A stretch of 7,487 bases of DNA from Paramuribaculum sp. (lineage in GTDB: Bacteria; Bacteroidota; Bacteroidia; Bacteroidales; Muribaculaceae), in contig JAIDQW010000072.1 of assembly GCA_029062075.1 (NCBI GenBank), positions 1 through 7,487 on the forward strand. The letters run 5' to 3'. This document shows, piece after piece, positions 1 to 7,431 of the stretch (position 1 is its first letter; each line of letters begins with the position of its first letter). The notes below the pieces were generated by a model. That model was not told where the DNA came from and did not search any database. It saw nothing but the letters and a program-made list of their open reading frames with translations. The translations under genes and the position numbers were made by a program.

Positions 1-143
1 TAAATGTAAGTGTCAGAAATTTTACAATGAAACCGGCAGAACTTGTTAAGAAGCTGAAAATCAAGGAGGGTGGAGATAAGCGATTATATGCCTCTAAAGT
101 CACGGGAAATCTGAAACTCATTGTTGCGTTACCCGCATATTAA
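1..143 (+). CDS. C-terminus of THUMP-like-domain class I SAM-dependent methyltransferase (partial, 5' end outside window)
   Basis: A reading frame open from the left edge (first complete codon at position 3) runs 46 codons to the TAA at 141-143. It contains NVSVRNFTMKPAELVKKL followed by a KEGGDKRLYA block and a short hydrophobic end (LKLIVALPAY). From memory of the family, the pattern 'SVRNF...L.KKLK.K.GGD..L.A' is the extreme C-terminus of the THUMP-like domain on Bacteroidales class I SAM-dependent methyltransferases, annotated as putative RNA methylases. The catalytic Rossmann domain would lie upstream, so neither substrate nor catalytic residues can be judged here. The stop lies 27 bases before the sigma factor start, in the same direction, so read-through into the next operon is possible. 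The family call rests on about 46 residues: good but not certain. The frame itself is clearly coding. Confidence 0.72.
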   Translation, partial: NVSVRNFTMKPAELVKKLKIKEGGDKRLYASKVTGNLKLIVALPAY

Positions 144-153
144 AAATATTCCT

Positions 154-161
154 TATCTTTA
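154..161 (+). promoter_or_regulatory. Possible -7 box for the sigma-factor operon (TATCTTTA)
   Basis: TATCTTTA matches the Bacteroidetes -7 consensus TAnnTTTG at five of six fixed positions. It lies in the short gap after the methyltransferase stop. No good TTTG -33 element is seen 19-21 bp upstream; the closest is GTTA at 128-131, spaced 22 bp and inside the upstream coding end. If used, transcription would begin about 3-9 bases downstream, giving an almost leaderless mRNA for the start at 171. An ECF-dependent autoregulatory promoter cannot be recognised by eye. Confidence 0.3.
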
Positions 162-170
162 CATCGGTTT

Positions 171-731
171 ATGTCAGAAGAGAAGATTTTAGAAGACGAA
201 CAATTGACGGCACGGCTAAAGGATCCGTCTCAATGTCGGGCAGCTTTCACCGAGGTGATTGCCAGATATTCGCGTCCTCTATACTGGCAGATTCGTAGAA
301 TGGTGCAGAACCATGATGATACTGATGATCTTCTACAGAACACATTTATGAAAGCTTGGAGTAATCTCGATTCTTTTCGGGGAGATGCAAAACTCGGTAC
401 TTGGCTTTACAAAATAGCTATAAACGAAAGTCTTACATTCCTTGAAAAAGAGAGGAAACGGCTGAATATCTCTATTGATGATGAAGCTTGTCCGCTTATA
501 GAAGCTATTGAAGCCGATCCTTTTACCGATGGTGACGAGATTAAGAAAAAACTGCGAGAAGCAATAGCCACACTCCCTGAAAAGCAGAGACTTGTGTTTA
601 ATATGAGGTATTATGATGAGCTCAAATACGAGGACATGAGCAAAGTGCTTGGTACCTCGGTCGGAGCACTCAAAGCATCATATCATCTCGCTGTAAAAAA
701 AATTGAGCAATATTTTGAGGGGACAGATTAA
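171..731 (+). CDS. ECF-type RNA polymerase sigma-70 family factor
   Basis: A 186-residue alternative sigma factor that would direct RNA polymerase to a small regulon. Region 2 spans roughly residues 24-93: an aromatic helix (RYSRPLYWQIRRM), the hallmark DDTDDLLQNTFMKAW at 49-63 (core-polymerase binding), and GDAKLGTWLYKIA at 71-83 followed by a basic helix (KERKR), which recognises the -10 element. Residues 97-125 are an acidic, poorly conserved linker; no region 3 is present, as is normal for ECF factors. Region 4 is about residues 127-182, with LPEKQRLVF (135-143) and the helix-turn-helix YEDMSKVLGTSVGALKASYH (153-172) for the -35 element. Length is typical of the family. ATG 171 is the first Met in frame after the upstream stop, and the next Met is residue 44, inside region 2. 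It is followed after 40 bases by a single-span membrane protein, the usual place for an anti-sigma factor. Family call is firm; the signal and regulon are unknown. Confidence 0.95.
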   Translation: MSEEKILEDEQLTARLKDPSQCRAAFTEVIARYSRPLYWQIRRMVQNHDDTDDLLQNTFMKAWSNLDSFRGDAKLGTWLYKIAINESLTFLEKERKRLNISIDDEACPLIEAIEADPFTDGDEIKKKLREAIATLPEKQRLVFNMRYYDELKYEDMSKVLGTSVGALKASYHLAVKKIEQYFEGTD

Positions 732-748
732 ACCATCATCCTTAAATT

Positions 749-775
749 ATGTCTAAAACCACAAAACACCTATGA
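749..775 (+). other. 8-codon micro-ORF overlapping the next start (possible translational coupling)
   Basis: An ATG at 749 opens an eight-codon frame (MSKTTKHL) whose TGA at 773-775 overlaps the ATG of the next gene (772-774) as ATGA. Such overlaps can couple translation by re-initiation, so this may act as a leader peptide setting the amount of membrane protein made. The frame is short enough to arise by chance and no ribosome binding site supports it. Confidence 0.2.
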
Positions 776-1167
776 TAAAGAATAAAGAACATAGTAATAT
801 ACTTGACAGGATAGACCATTCTGACGGCATGACTGTTCCTCCGGGCTACTTTGCAGATTTTGCAAAACGTGTGGAAGCACAGATACCTGAAAAGGCAGAA
901 GTCGCTCCTCCTCAAGTGCGCACTTTTTGGCAGAGGGTTCGCCCATACGCTTATATGGCTGCGATGTTTGCTGGAATATGGTGCATGATGAATATGGTTA
1001 ATTTGCTAAAACCTGATTCTGCACAGCCATCAACACTCCTCGCAGAAGCTTTTTCCGATGACAATTTTATGAGCGAATATTATCTTGATAATTCATACGA
1101 TGAGGAATTTCTTGACAATCTATATGAGGCAGGATATTCTCCATCAGACATTTGCGAGTTTAACTAA
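772..1167 (+). CDS. Single-span membrane protein, probable anti-sigma factor for the adjacent ECF sigma factor
   Basis: 131 residues. The N-terminal half (1-57) is soluble and contains DRIDHSDGMTVPPGYFADFA (12-31). The 'GMTVPxGYFADFA' motif is one I associate with small proteins encoded next to ECF sigma genes in Bacteroidales. One hydrophobic helix spans about residues 59-79 (YAYMAAMFAGIWCMMNMVNLL). Basic residues just before it (R50, R55, R57) predict a cytoplasmic N-terminus and a periplasmic C-terminus. The tail (80-131) is strongly acidic and aromatic (SDDNF, EYYLDNSYDEEFLDNLYEAG). This topology and location fit an anti-sigma factor holding the sigma factor at the membrane, with the acidic tail as sensor. 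No zinc-binding HxxxCxxC (ZAS) motif is present, so it is not a classical ZAS anti-sigma factor. Start 772 lies 40 bases after the sigma stop and the gene ends 15 bases before the next start, consistent with one transcript. The anti-sigma role is inferred from context and a remembered family resemblance. Confidence 0.75.
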   Translation: MIKNKEHSNILDRIDHSDGMTVPPGYFADFAKRVEAQIPEKAEVAPPQVRTFWQRVRPYAYMAAMFAGIWCMMNMVNLLKPDSAQPSTLLAEAFSDDNFMSEYYLDNSYDEEFLDNLYEAGYSPSDICEFN

Positions 1168-1182
1168 CCGATATTCACAGTC

Positions 1183-1653
1183 ATGAAAATTAGACTATTC
1201 TTTTTTCTCTCACTTGTAATCACATCTATGTGTGCTTCCGCTCATCCCCAGAATAAGCATCAGCATGGTGATAGAGCAGAGTGGTTTAAGGAAATGAGCA
1301 GATATAAGGCTGAATTTATAGCATCGGAACTCAATCTCTCCAATGAGCAGAAACAGAGTTTTCTTCAGCTCTACCAGGATATGGAAAATTCATCTTCCAA
1401 ATTGGCAAGGGAGACAAGGAAACTTGAAAAAGAAGTGAAAAAGAAAGGAGATTCTGCCACTGACGCTGAGCTTGAAAAAGCAGCGGAAGCACGAGCAAGC
1501 TTAAAGTCTAAACAAGGAGCTATCGAGAAGGAATACTTCCAGAAATTCAAAAAAATCCTTACTTCCGAGCAGCTTTTCAAACTCGGAGATGCTGAAAAGG
1601 AGTTTGCACGGAAATTGATGGAATCTAATAGGCAACCAAAATTTAAGAGATAG
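1183..1653 (+). CDS. Secreted Spy/CpxP-like (LTXXQ) helical periplasmic protein
   Basis: 156 residues. A clear signal peptide covers 1-20: MKIR, a hydrophobic core FFFLSLVITSMC, and cleavage at ASA|HPQ. The mature protein is almost all helical and rich in Lys and Glu. It carries two LTXXQ-like turns, LNLSNEQKQSF at 50-60 and ILTSEQLFKL at 125-134, placed symmetrically around a long charged coiled-coil-like segment (65-120). This is the layout of the Spy/CpxP/ZraP/CnrX group, which act as ATP-independent periplasmic chaperones or as stress and metal sensors. A His-rich stretch right after cleavage (HPQNKHQHGD, 21-30) could bind metal ions. It is third in the sigma operon and is followed directly by a terminator. 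As in CnrYXH systems it may be the sensor for the membrane protein, or it may be a target gene of the sigma factor. Sequence matches to E. coli Spy are limited to these motifs, so the exact role is inferred. Confidence 0.8.
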   Translation: MKIRLFFFLSLVITSMCASAHPQNKHQHGDRAEWFKEMSRYKAEFIASELNLSNEQKQSFLQLYQDMENSSSKLARETRKLEKEVKKKGDSATDAELEKAAEARASLKSKQGAIEKEYFQKFKKILTSEQLFKLGDAEKEFARKLMESNRQPKFKR

Positions 1654-1674
1654 AATTTTAATTAAACTTATCGG

Positions 1675-1722
1675 CACGGGTTACTGAGACAACAAAAGTC
1701 TGGTAATCCGTGTTTTTGTTTT
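1675..1722 (+). terminator. Rho-independent terminator (or attenuator) after the sigma operon
   Basis: The left arm is CACGG (1675-1679), G, TTAC (1681-1684), TG, AGAC (1687-1690). It pairs with GTCT (1698-1701), G, GTAA (1703-1706), T, CCGTG (1708-1712) around a loop AACAAAA. Thirteen Watson-Crick pairs, one G-T wobble and a small bulge lead directly into a T-rich tract, TTTTTGTTTT (1713-1722). The T-tract is on the right only, so it works on the + strand. It lies 21 bases after the Spy-like stop and ends 9 bases before the macroglobulin ATG, so it may also act as an attenuator for that gene. Confidence 0.88.
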
Positions 1723-1731
1723 AGGTTACGT

Positions 1732-4700
1732 ATGATTATCATGAAAAGATTATCCTATATCATTGTATTATTCACAGCTATTGCCCCGCTCACCTTCTCC
1801 TCAAAAATAATTGCTAAAAAACCAGATATCACCTCACCCGATTTCGCTTTTCCGGCAAAAGTACGCACAGATGCAAATCTTCGCTTTGATGCCGCGATGA
1901 AGAAAGGAAATGACACTGAAGCGCTCCGCGCGTTGGTAGATGCTGCACTTGCCCAGACTGCGGTTGCGCCGGACTCTGCCGGAAACCAGGCTGACAGAAT
2001 TGAGAAATTCGCGCACAATTGCCAGAATGAAGCTGTTGGTTCGCTTGCTTACCTGTTCTGCGCAAAAATATATGATGACATCTACAACGCAAACCGGTGG
2101 AATTACGACAGGAGAACTCTGCCGCTACTCCCGCTTGATGAGAACCTTCAGGCTTGGAGCGGAGAGCAATTCAGATATAAGATTAACAGCCTTTGTGACT
2201 CTGCTTCAGTTCACATTAACTGCATCAAGAAGATACCGCTAACAGAATTCAAAAACCTTGTTAATATCAGTTCTGATGCACGACCGTTCTTTCCCACGCT
2301 TGCTGACTTCGTTATTTCAAAGGTAATTGATCTTAAAACCTCAATGCTTACAGACAATTATGAGTTGCCGCTATTGATATTGAGTATCAATGCCACTCCC
2401 GAGTCGCTTAAAAAGACTCGCCCGGAGATTTATACAATCCTTCATTTATATGATGAATTGATAGATAATAGCAGTGGTTCAACCGCTCCTTTCCTATACT
2501 GGACAGTTGAAAAAATTGAATTCATCAGGGGCAAAGTTTATTATACTGTCGCTAATGAAAGGGATACCAAATATAAAGACTTATTGATATCTCTTTTCAA
2601 TAAGTATTCCACATCTCCCTACTGCACGTTGCCACTAAATGCCCTTGACATAAACATTGATAAAGACAATATTGAGGAGAGTAAAGAAATTTACGGTTAT
2701 ATAAAATCTACTATAGCGAAATATCCGTCGGCACCGTTAATCAATTGTCTAAAAAACACATTGGGTCAATGGTCAAGGAAAAGCATAGAGCTTACTCACA
2801 ATAGTTTTCTTTCTCCAGAAGATACTCTTAAAGTGAAGATATCCGCTCAAAATATCCATGCCGCTAACCTTACACTGTATCGTCTGCCTGATGCCTTTAC
2901 CGATCTCAACAATTATGTGAGAATAAGTGCCGGAGCGGTAAAAACCGACACAAAAGCTGTTAGATTTTCAGGCGAAGTGCCATTCTTTGGCTCTGATACC
3001 GTCGGATTCACCATTGACCGTCCCGGAAGATATATTATCGTTCCATCATTTACCGGTGCGTCTAATTCGCGCGAATCATATCCGGTAATACACGTTTCCG
3101 CACTCAGTGCTGGCTCTTTTACCGGAGATAAAAACAAAGTCGTGGTAGTCGAGCCTGTCCATGGAGCACCTGTTTCCGAGGCGGAAATCATAGGATTCAA
3201 ACGAAAAGGAAATGCCCAGGAAACCAAAAGTCTCGGAAAAACTGATTCGAATGGCTTTACAATCATTCCCGCCAATTTCTCCGGCAATATCCGTCCGGTA
3301 AAAGGGGCGGACAGGTTTGCCGGCACAACGTATGTACATGAAAACTATAACTCCGGACACAGGACTCATTCATTTGTCAACCTGTTCTGCGATCTACCCA
3401 TATATCATCCCGGAGATTCCGTGAACTGGGCTTGCGTGGCATACACTGCCATAGGCAACAAAAAAGAAATTTTGAGCGGAAAAGCACTTAAAGTGATATT
3501 CTTTGATGCCAACCGCACTCCGATTGACACTACTACAGTCACTACTGACGCACTCGGTCGTGCGTCAGGCATATTCCAGATTCCCGAAGGACTTCTTACC
3601 GGAAGATTCACTATCCGCGCTACAACTGTGGAGAAGGATATTGATGCACAAGGAAATATGGGTGTCATGGTGAGCGACTACAAGTTGCCGACATATCAAC
3701 TTGAAAACCTCATGGTTGTAAATGACACTCCCGACATAGGCAGTACCACCCTTACCGGAATTGCAAAGACATTTTCCGGAGTGCCTCTTGCAGGAATATC
3801 AGTAAAAATGGATATTGCACTACTGCCTAACTGGTGGCGGGCTGCCGGGGCATCTGATAATTTTTATTCAGATGAAGCCGTCACCGATGCCGCGGGACGA
3901 TTCAGATTCATTGTTACTAAATCAGACTATGAGCTCGCTCCGAATACCTCCGGCGCTTTTTCGGCTAATTTTACAGCCACCTCAGCTACCGGGGAAAGTG
4001 CAACAGCACATAAATCGTTCACTCTCGGCACTAAATACCGCATTATTGCCAATCTTCCCGCCGACATAGATATCTCCGCACCTGTGCGTCTTAATGCTTA
4101 CGCAGCCGATGCAGAAGGACTGCCGGTAAAAGAGCCGGTAAGGTTCAGTATTATAGCAGACATGGATACGGTATTGCGCGGCGAATTTGAGACCGGTAAA
4201 ACTGTTGATCTTTCGGCACTCCCCTCCGGAGTTTATTCTTTCAAATTCAGTGCGGATAACGCTGCACCGGAAGATATTGGTAATATCGCCGTTTACCGAC
4301 CGAATGACGCAATGCCTCCGAGAAAAACAACCTTATGGATACCTAAAAAGAATGTCACTGACGGCTCATATTTGCTTATCGGCACATCCAACAAAGTCAC
4401 TAATGTACTTTACACCATAGTCTGCGAAGACAAAACATTCCGACAGGAATGGCTCTCATATACACCGGGAATGCATAAACTGGAGGTAAACCTCCCGGAG
4501 AATATAGAGGACGCTCAACTCTGGCTTTTCAGCCTTGCCGACTATAAGAGCACCACTGAAAGAATCAGGATTGAGTCACGCAAACCCTCCAAGGATATAT
4601 ACGTCACGACAGAAACATGGAGAGACAGGCTCATTCCCGGTTCACAGGAGACCATTTCCTTAAAAGTAACCGGCGCAGACAGTGCCGGAGTACAAGCAGC

Positions 4701-7374
4701 TATGATGCTTGATATGTTCAATGCCTCATTAAAAACTTTAGGCAATCATTCCCTCTATTTCCAACCACATAGAGGATATGTCCCCGAAATGGATTTTAAT
4801 GCTCCCAGAGCTTTCTCCACTTCATACACTAATCTTATCTCACCATTCAATTACCTTACTTGCACAGACATCGTTACGCCTGAACTGAACACATATAACC
4901 GCAGCTTCAATCCGGTAATGATAAGAGGCGGTGTAATGAAAATGTATAGTGCAAGAAGCATTGCAAACGGAAAAGAGGTAAGCGAAGATGCCGCTGAAGC
5001 TCCGGAACCAGTATTGATGGAAAGCAAGGTTGCCGCTGCGGTGACCATGGATATGGCGAAAGAGGAGGCTATCGAGGAAGAAGCTGATGCCGGAAATAGC
5101 GCAGAAGATGGAAATACCGACCATTTCGAGTACCGCGACAGCGAAGTGCCACTCGCATTTTTCGCTCCAATACTAACAACAGATGAACAGGGCAACCTTT
5201 CATACTCATTTACCGTGCCTAATGCAAATACTTCATGGATTCTCAGCGCTATGGCTTACACATCCGACCTGAGAACCTCCACGATGACCCGCTCAGCGAT
5301 TGCATCAAAACCGATAATGGTTACCCCAAACCTTCCACGGTTTATACGCACCGGTGATGAAATATTCATAGAATCTCAGGTTTTCAATAGTACAGAAAAT
5401 GCTACCACTGCGAAGACCAAGGTTGAAATTCTTAATCCAGCTGACGGAAAAATCCTACAAAGTGAAACATACATCACTGAAATAGAGTCATGTGGTTCAG
5501 CTACTGTCCGTACAAAAGTATCTGCACCGTTTGACATTCCGTTCATCTGTTTCCGTATTAAGAGTTCTACTGAAGGATTCAGTGACGGAGAGCAGTCATT
5601 GATACCGATACTGCCCTCTTCGACTCCTGTGTTTGAATCAACTGATTTCTACATTCCTGCCGATGAGAGGGAATTTAGCCTGAAGCTGCCGGAGTATGGA
5701 GAGGATGCGCAAGTAACCCTTACTTACTGTGATAATCCGATATGGTATGTTGCCACAGCCCTTCTCGGACTGCAACAGAGTAATCCTGTATCGGCTATTG
5801 ATGCAGCGCGAAATATTTTCTCTGCAGCTGTCGCAAAAGGATTAATCGAGCGTTATCCGCAAATCGGAGAGGCACTTGATTATTGGCTTAGCAATCCCTC
5901 GGATAGTGCTCTTACAAGTATGCTTGAGCGAAACAGTGAACTGAAAACTATGCTGCTCGCAGCTACTCCATGGATGCAGAACGCTCAGAGTGACACCGAG
6001 CGAATGACCCGTCTCGCACTGCTGCTTAATAAAAAGGAGTGTGACAAAACTATTGCCGAAGCCACTAAGTTTATCAGTAGCCTACAGAGCACAGACGGCG
6101 GAATTTGCTGGATGAAACAATATAGCTCCCCCTCTCTTTGGGCAACTGCCTCAGTGCTCAATATAATAGGAAAATTGAACTCCCTGAAGTTTATGCCTGC
6201 CAATGATGACCTCACAAATATCATAAACAAGGGTCTGAAATACATTGAGAAAGAATATACTTCTATCTTCAGCAAATACCCGAACTCTGACTTTACCACC
6301 TATACCGCAACAGTTACACGCTATCCCGGATATACTCCCTCTTCCATTGGCAGGAGTATGATTTCCACTACATGCCAACGCATTATTAAGACCTGGAAAG
6401 GAATGGACATTGAAGGAAAAGCGAATGCGGCACTCCTGCTCTACCGCTCCGGCAACAAGGCTACAGCGGCAACAATACTGAAATCGCTTGATGAATATGC
6501 AACTGTATCACCGGATAAAGGAATGTGGTGGCAGCCGCTCACAAACCGCACGTCCTCTATATCAGCACTTTCATCAACCGCTTCGGCTCTTAATGCCTAT
6601 GCAACAATCACGCCCGGAGCGCCGCAGATTGAAAAGATCACCCAGTGGCTTGTGCTTCAGAAGCAGACTACCGACTGGGGTAACACTTCTGTTGCGTCTG
6701 AAATTGTTGCTGCTATCCTCACATCCTCACCCGAATGGATTTCAGAATCGGGCAAAGTCAATTTCAAACTTAACGGAAAGAATATTCCCGCGGAAAACAC
6801 TAAATATTCCGGAGATACAAAAATAAACCTCAATTCAAAAGTTGCCTCAAAAGCGAACCTTAGTATAATAAGGAGTAGCATTACGCCGGCGTGGGGAGGA
6901 GTAATCAGCATTGACACAAAAGATATGGAAAACGTCAAGGCTTCAAGCTGCATTCAGCTCAGCATCTCAAAACAGTTTGTGGTTGCAGGAAAGAGCGGTT
7001 GGGAGAAGCAGGATAGCCTCAAAGTTGGCGATAAGGTTAAGATTACCCTGACAATCAAGAGTGAATCAGCGATTGATTATCTCGCCATCACTGACAGCCG
7101 AGCCGCCTGTTTTGAGCCCGTGGAGCAGACCCCTGCACCGATTTGGAGCGATGGCATCTGTTTCTATCGCGAGAACAGAGACAGCAGCACAAATATATTT
7201 GTTGACCACCTGCCTGAAGGCACTTTTGTAATTGAATATGAAATGTGGGTAAATAATGCCGGCGAATTTGCATCAGGAATAGCTACTGCTCAGAGTCAAT
7301 ATTCCCCGGAAATTACTGCACATTCAACCGGAAAAATCATATCCGTAGCGCCCAAATTGGTTAACATAGATTAA
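1732..7374 (+). CDS. Exported bacterial alpha-2-macroglobulin family protein lacking the thioester motif
   Basis: 1,880 residues, typical of large Bacteroidales macroglobulins. An N-terminal signal sequence (about 1-28; KRLSYIIVLFTAIAPLTF) has no lipobox Cys, so a soluble periplasmic protein is predicted. ATG 1732 is the first start; ATG 1741 (three codons later, MKRLS) is equally plausible. Residues 30-345 are a mostly helical N-terminal region. Beta-rich macroglobulin domains follow to about 1060: MG2 with YHPGD (558-562, the family's YRPGE site), a later domain opening at YKLPTY (650-655), and others near 764, 864 and 955. After an acidic linker (1073-1135) comes the A2M core, VPLAFFAPILTTDEQGNLSY (1139-1158), then a domain around RFIRTGDE (1203-1208). 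The thioester-like alpha/alpha domain covers about 1325-1650, with SLQSTDGGICW (1450-1460). The C-terminal receptor-binding-like domain (1745-1870) has LKVGDKV and DYLAITDSRAACFEP (1782 on). The expected CxEQ reads GLQQ (1346-1349), so no thioester can form. Family members trap proteases, but substrate and partner are unknown; no pbpC is in the window. Confidence 0.93.
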   Translation: MIIMKRLSYIIVLFTAIAPLTFSSKIIAKKPDITSPDFAFPAKVRTDANLRFDAAMKKGNDTEALRALVDAALAQTAVAPDSAGNQADRIEKFAHNCQNEAVGSLAYLFCAKIYDDIYNANRWNYDRRTLPLLPLDENLQAWSGEQFRYKINSLCDSASVHINCIKKIPLTEFKNLVNISSDARPFFPTLADFVISKVIDLKTSMLTDNYELPLLILSINATPESLKKTRPEIYTILHLYDELIDNSSGSTAPFLYWTVEKIEFIRGKVYYTVANERDTKYKDLLISLFNKYSTSPYCTLPLNALDINIDKDNIEESKEIYGYIKSTIAKYPSAPLINCLKNTLGQWSRKSIELTHNSFLSPEDTLKVKISAQNIHAANLTLYRLPDAFTDLNNYVRISAGAVKTDTKAVRFSGEVPFFGSDTVGFTIDRPGRYIIVPSFTGASNSRESYPVIHVSALSAGSFTGDKNKVVVVEPVHGAPVSEAEIIGFKRKGNAQETKSLGKTDSNGFTIIPANFSGNIRPVKGADRFAGTTYVHENYNSGHRTHSFVNLFCDLPIYHPGDSVNWACVAYTAIGNKKEILSGKALKVIFFDANRTPIDTTTVTTDALGRASGIFQIPEGLLTGRFTIRATTVEKDIDAQGNMGVMVSDYKLPTYQLENLMVVNDTPDIGSTTLTGIAKTFSGVPLAGISVKMDIALLPNWWRAAGASDNFYSDEAVTDAAGRFRFIVTKSDYELAPNTSGAFSANFTATSATGESATAHKSFTLGTKYRIIANLPADIDISAPVRLNAYAADAEGLPVKEPVRFSIIADMDTVLRGEFETGKTVDLSALPSGVYSFKFSADNAAPEDIGNIAVYRPNDAMPPRKTTLWIPKKNVTDGSYLLIGTSNKVTNVLYTIVCEDKTFRQEWLSYTPGMHKLEVNLPENIEDAQLWLFSLADYKSTTERIRIESRKPSKDIYVTTETWRDRLIPGSQETISLKVTGADSAGVQAAMMLDMFNASLKTLGNHSLYFQPHRGYVPEMDFNAPRAFSTSYTNLISPFNYLTCTDIVTPELNTYNRSFNPVMIRGGVMKMYSARSIANGKEVSEDAAEAPEPVLMESKVAAAVTMDMAKEEAIEEEADAGNSAEDGNTDHFEYRDSEVPLAFFAPILTTDEQGNLSYSFTVPNANTSWILSAMAYTSDLRTSTMTRSAIASKPIMVTPNLPRFIRTGDEIFIESQVFNSTENATTAKTKVEILNPADGKILQSETYITEIESCGSATVRTKVSAPFDIPFICFRIKSSTEGFSDGEQSLIPILPSSTPVFESTDFYIPADEREFSLKLPEYGEDAQVTLTYCDNPIWYVATALLGLQQSNPVSAIDAARNIFSAAVAKGLIERYPQIGEALDYWLSNPSDSALTSMLERNSELKTMLLAATPWMQNAQSDTERMTRLALLLNKKECDKTIAEATKFISSLQSTDGGICWMKQYSSPSLWATASVLNIIGKLNSLKFMPANDDLTNIINKGLKYIEKEYTSIFSKYPNSDFTTYTATVTRYPGYTPSSIGRSMISTTCQRIIKTWKGMDIEGKANAALLLYRSGNKATAATILKSLDEYATVSPDKGMWWQPLTNRTSSISALSSTASALNAYATITPGAPQIEKITQWLVLQKQTTDWGNTSVASEIVAAILTSSPEWISESGKVNFKLNGKNIPAENTKYSGDTKINLNSKVASKANLSIIRSSITPAWGGVISIDTKDMENVKASSCIQLSISKQFVVAGKSGWEKQDSLKVGDKVKITLTIKSESAIDYLAITDSRAACFEPVEQTPAPIWSDGICFYRENRDSSTNIFVDHLPEGTFVIEYEMWVNNAGEFASGIATAQSQYSPEITAHSTGKIISVAPKLVNID
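4948..5136 (+). other. Acidic Ala/Glu-rich linker within the macroglobulin
   Basis: Codons for residues about 1073-1135 encode a low-complexity, probably disordered stretch (blocks such as EDAAEAPEPV, KEEAIEEEADAG, NSAEDGN). It separates the last N-terminal macroglobulin domain from the A2M core that begins near residue 1136. It sits where bait-type or exposed linker segments occur in the family, and could be the protease-sensitive region. This is inferred from composition and position only. Confidence 0.5.
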
Positions 7375-7399
7375 TTTTACAATCATTATGAAGGTATTT

Positions 7400-7428
7400 A
7401 GTTAAATTATAGTTAAATTAGTCAAATT
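7400..7428 (+). repeat. Three copies of AGTYAAATT upstream of the right-end promoter
   Basis: AGTTAAATT occurs at 7400-7408 and 7411-7419, and AGTCAAATT at 7420-7428. The first two copies are part of an 11-base tandem unit, TAGTTAAATTA, at 7399-7409 and 7410-7420. The cluster ends 3 bases before the TTTG -33 box, where an UP-like element or an activator site would sit. It is AT-rich, so chance recurrence is possible. Confidence 0.5.
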
Positions 7429-7431
7429 GTT

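Noticed and set aside
63..114. AAGGAGG (63-69) followed by an ATG at 88, resembling a Shine-Dalgarno and start
   Set aside because: The frame from ATG 88 stops after eight codons, and the purine run simply encodes the K-E-G-G part of the methyltransferase C-terminus.
1371..1580. 69-residue reverse-strand frame inside the Spy-like gene
   Set aside because: It is the antisense shadow of a Lys/Glu-rich helical gene; its Ser/Phe-rich product has no recognisable features.
2008..2034. A C-x-N-E string in the N-terminal region (HNCQNEA) as a displaced thioester motif
   Set aside because: It lies in the helical N-terminal region, far from the thioester domain, and lacks the required Glu-Gln pair.
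2913..3326. 137-residue reverse-strand frame inside the macroglobulin gene
   Set aside because: It lies wholly inside a well-supported coding region, with no promoter, no family resemblance and an implausible composition.
4851..5195. 114-residue reverse-strand frame, Ser/Ala-rich and partly hydrophobic
   Set aside because: It is the complement of the acidic Ala/Glu linker codons, which read as Ser/Ala-rich in reverse; there is no independent evidence for it.
7388..7405. Five-codon frame MKVFS after the macroglobulin stop
   Set aside because: Too short, with no supporting signals, and it runs into the repeat cluster.
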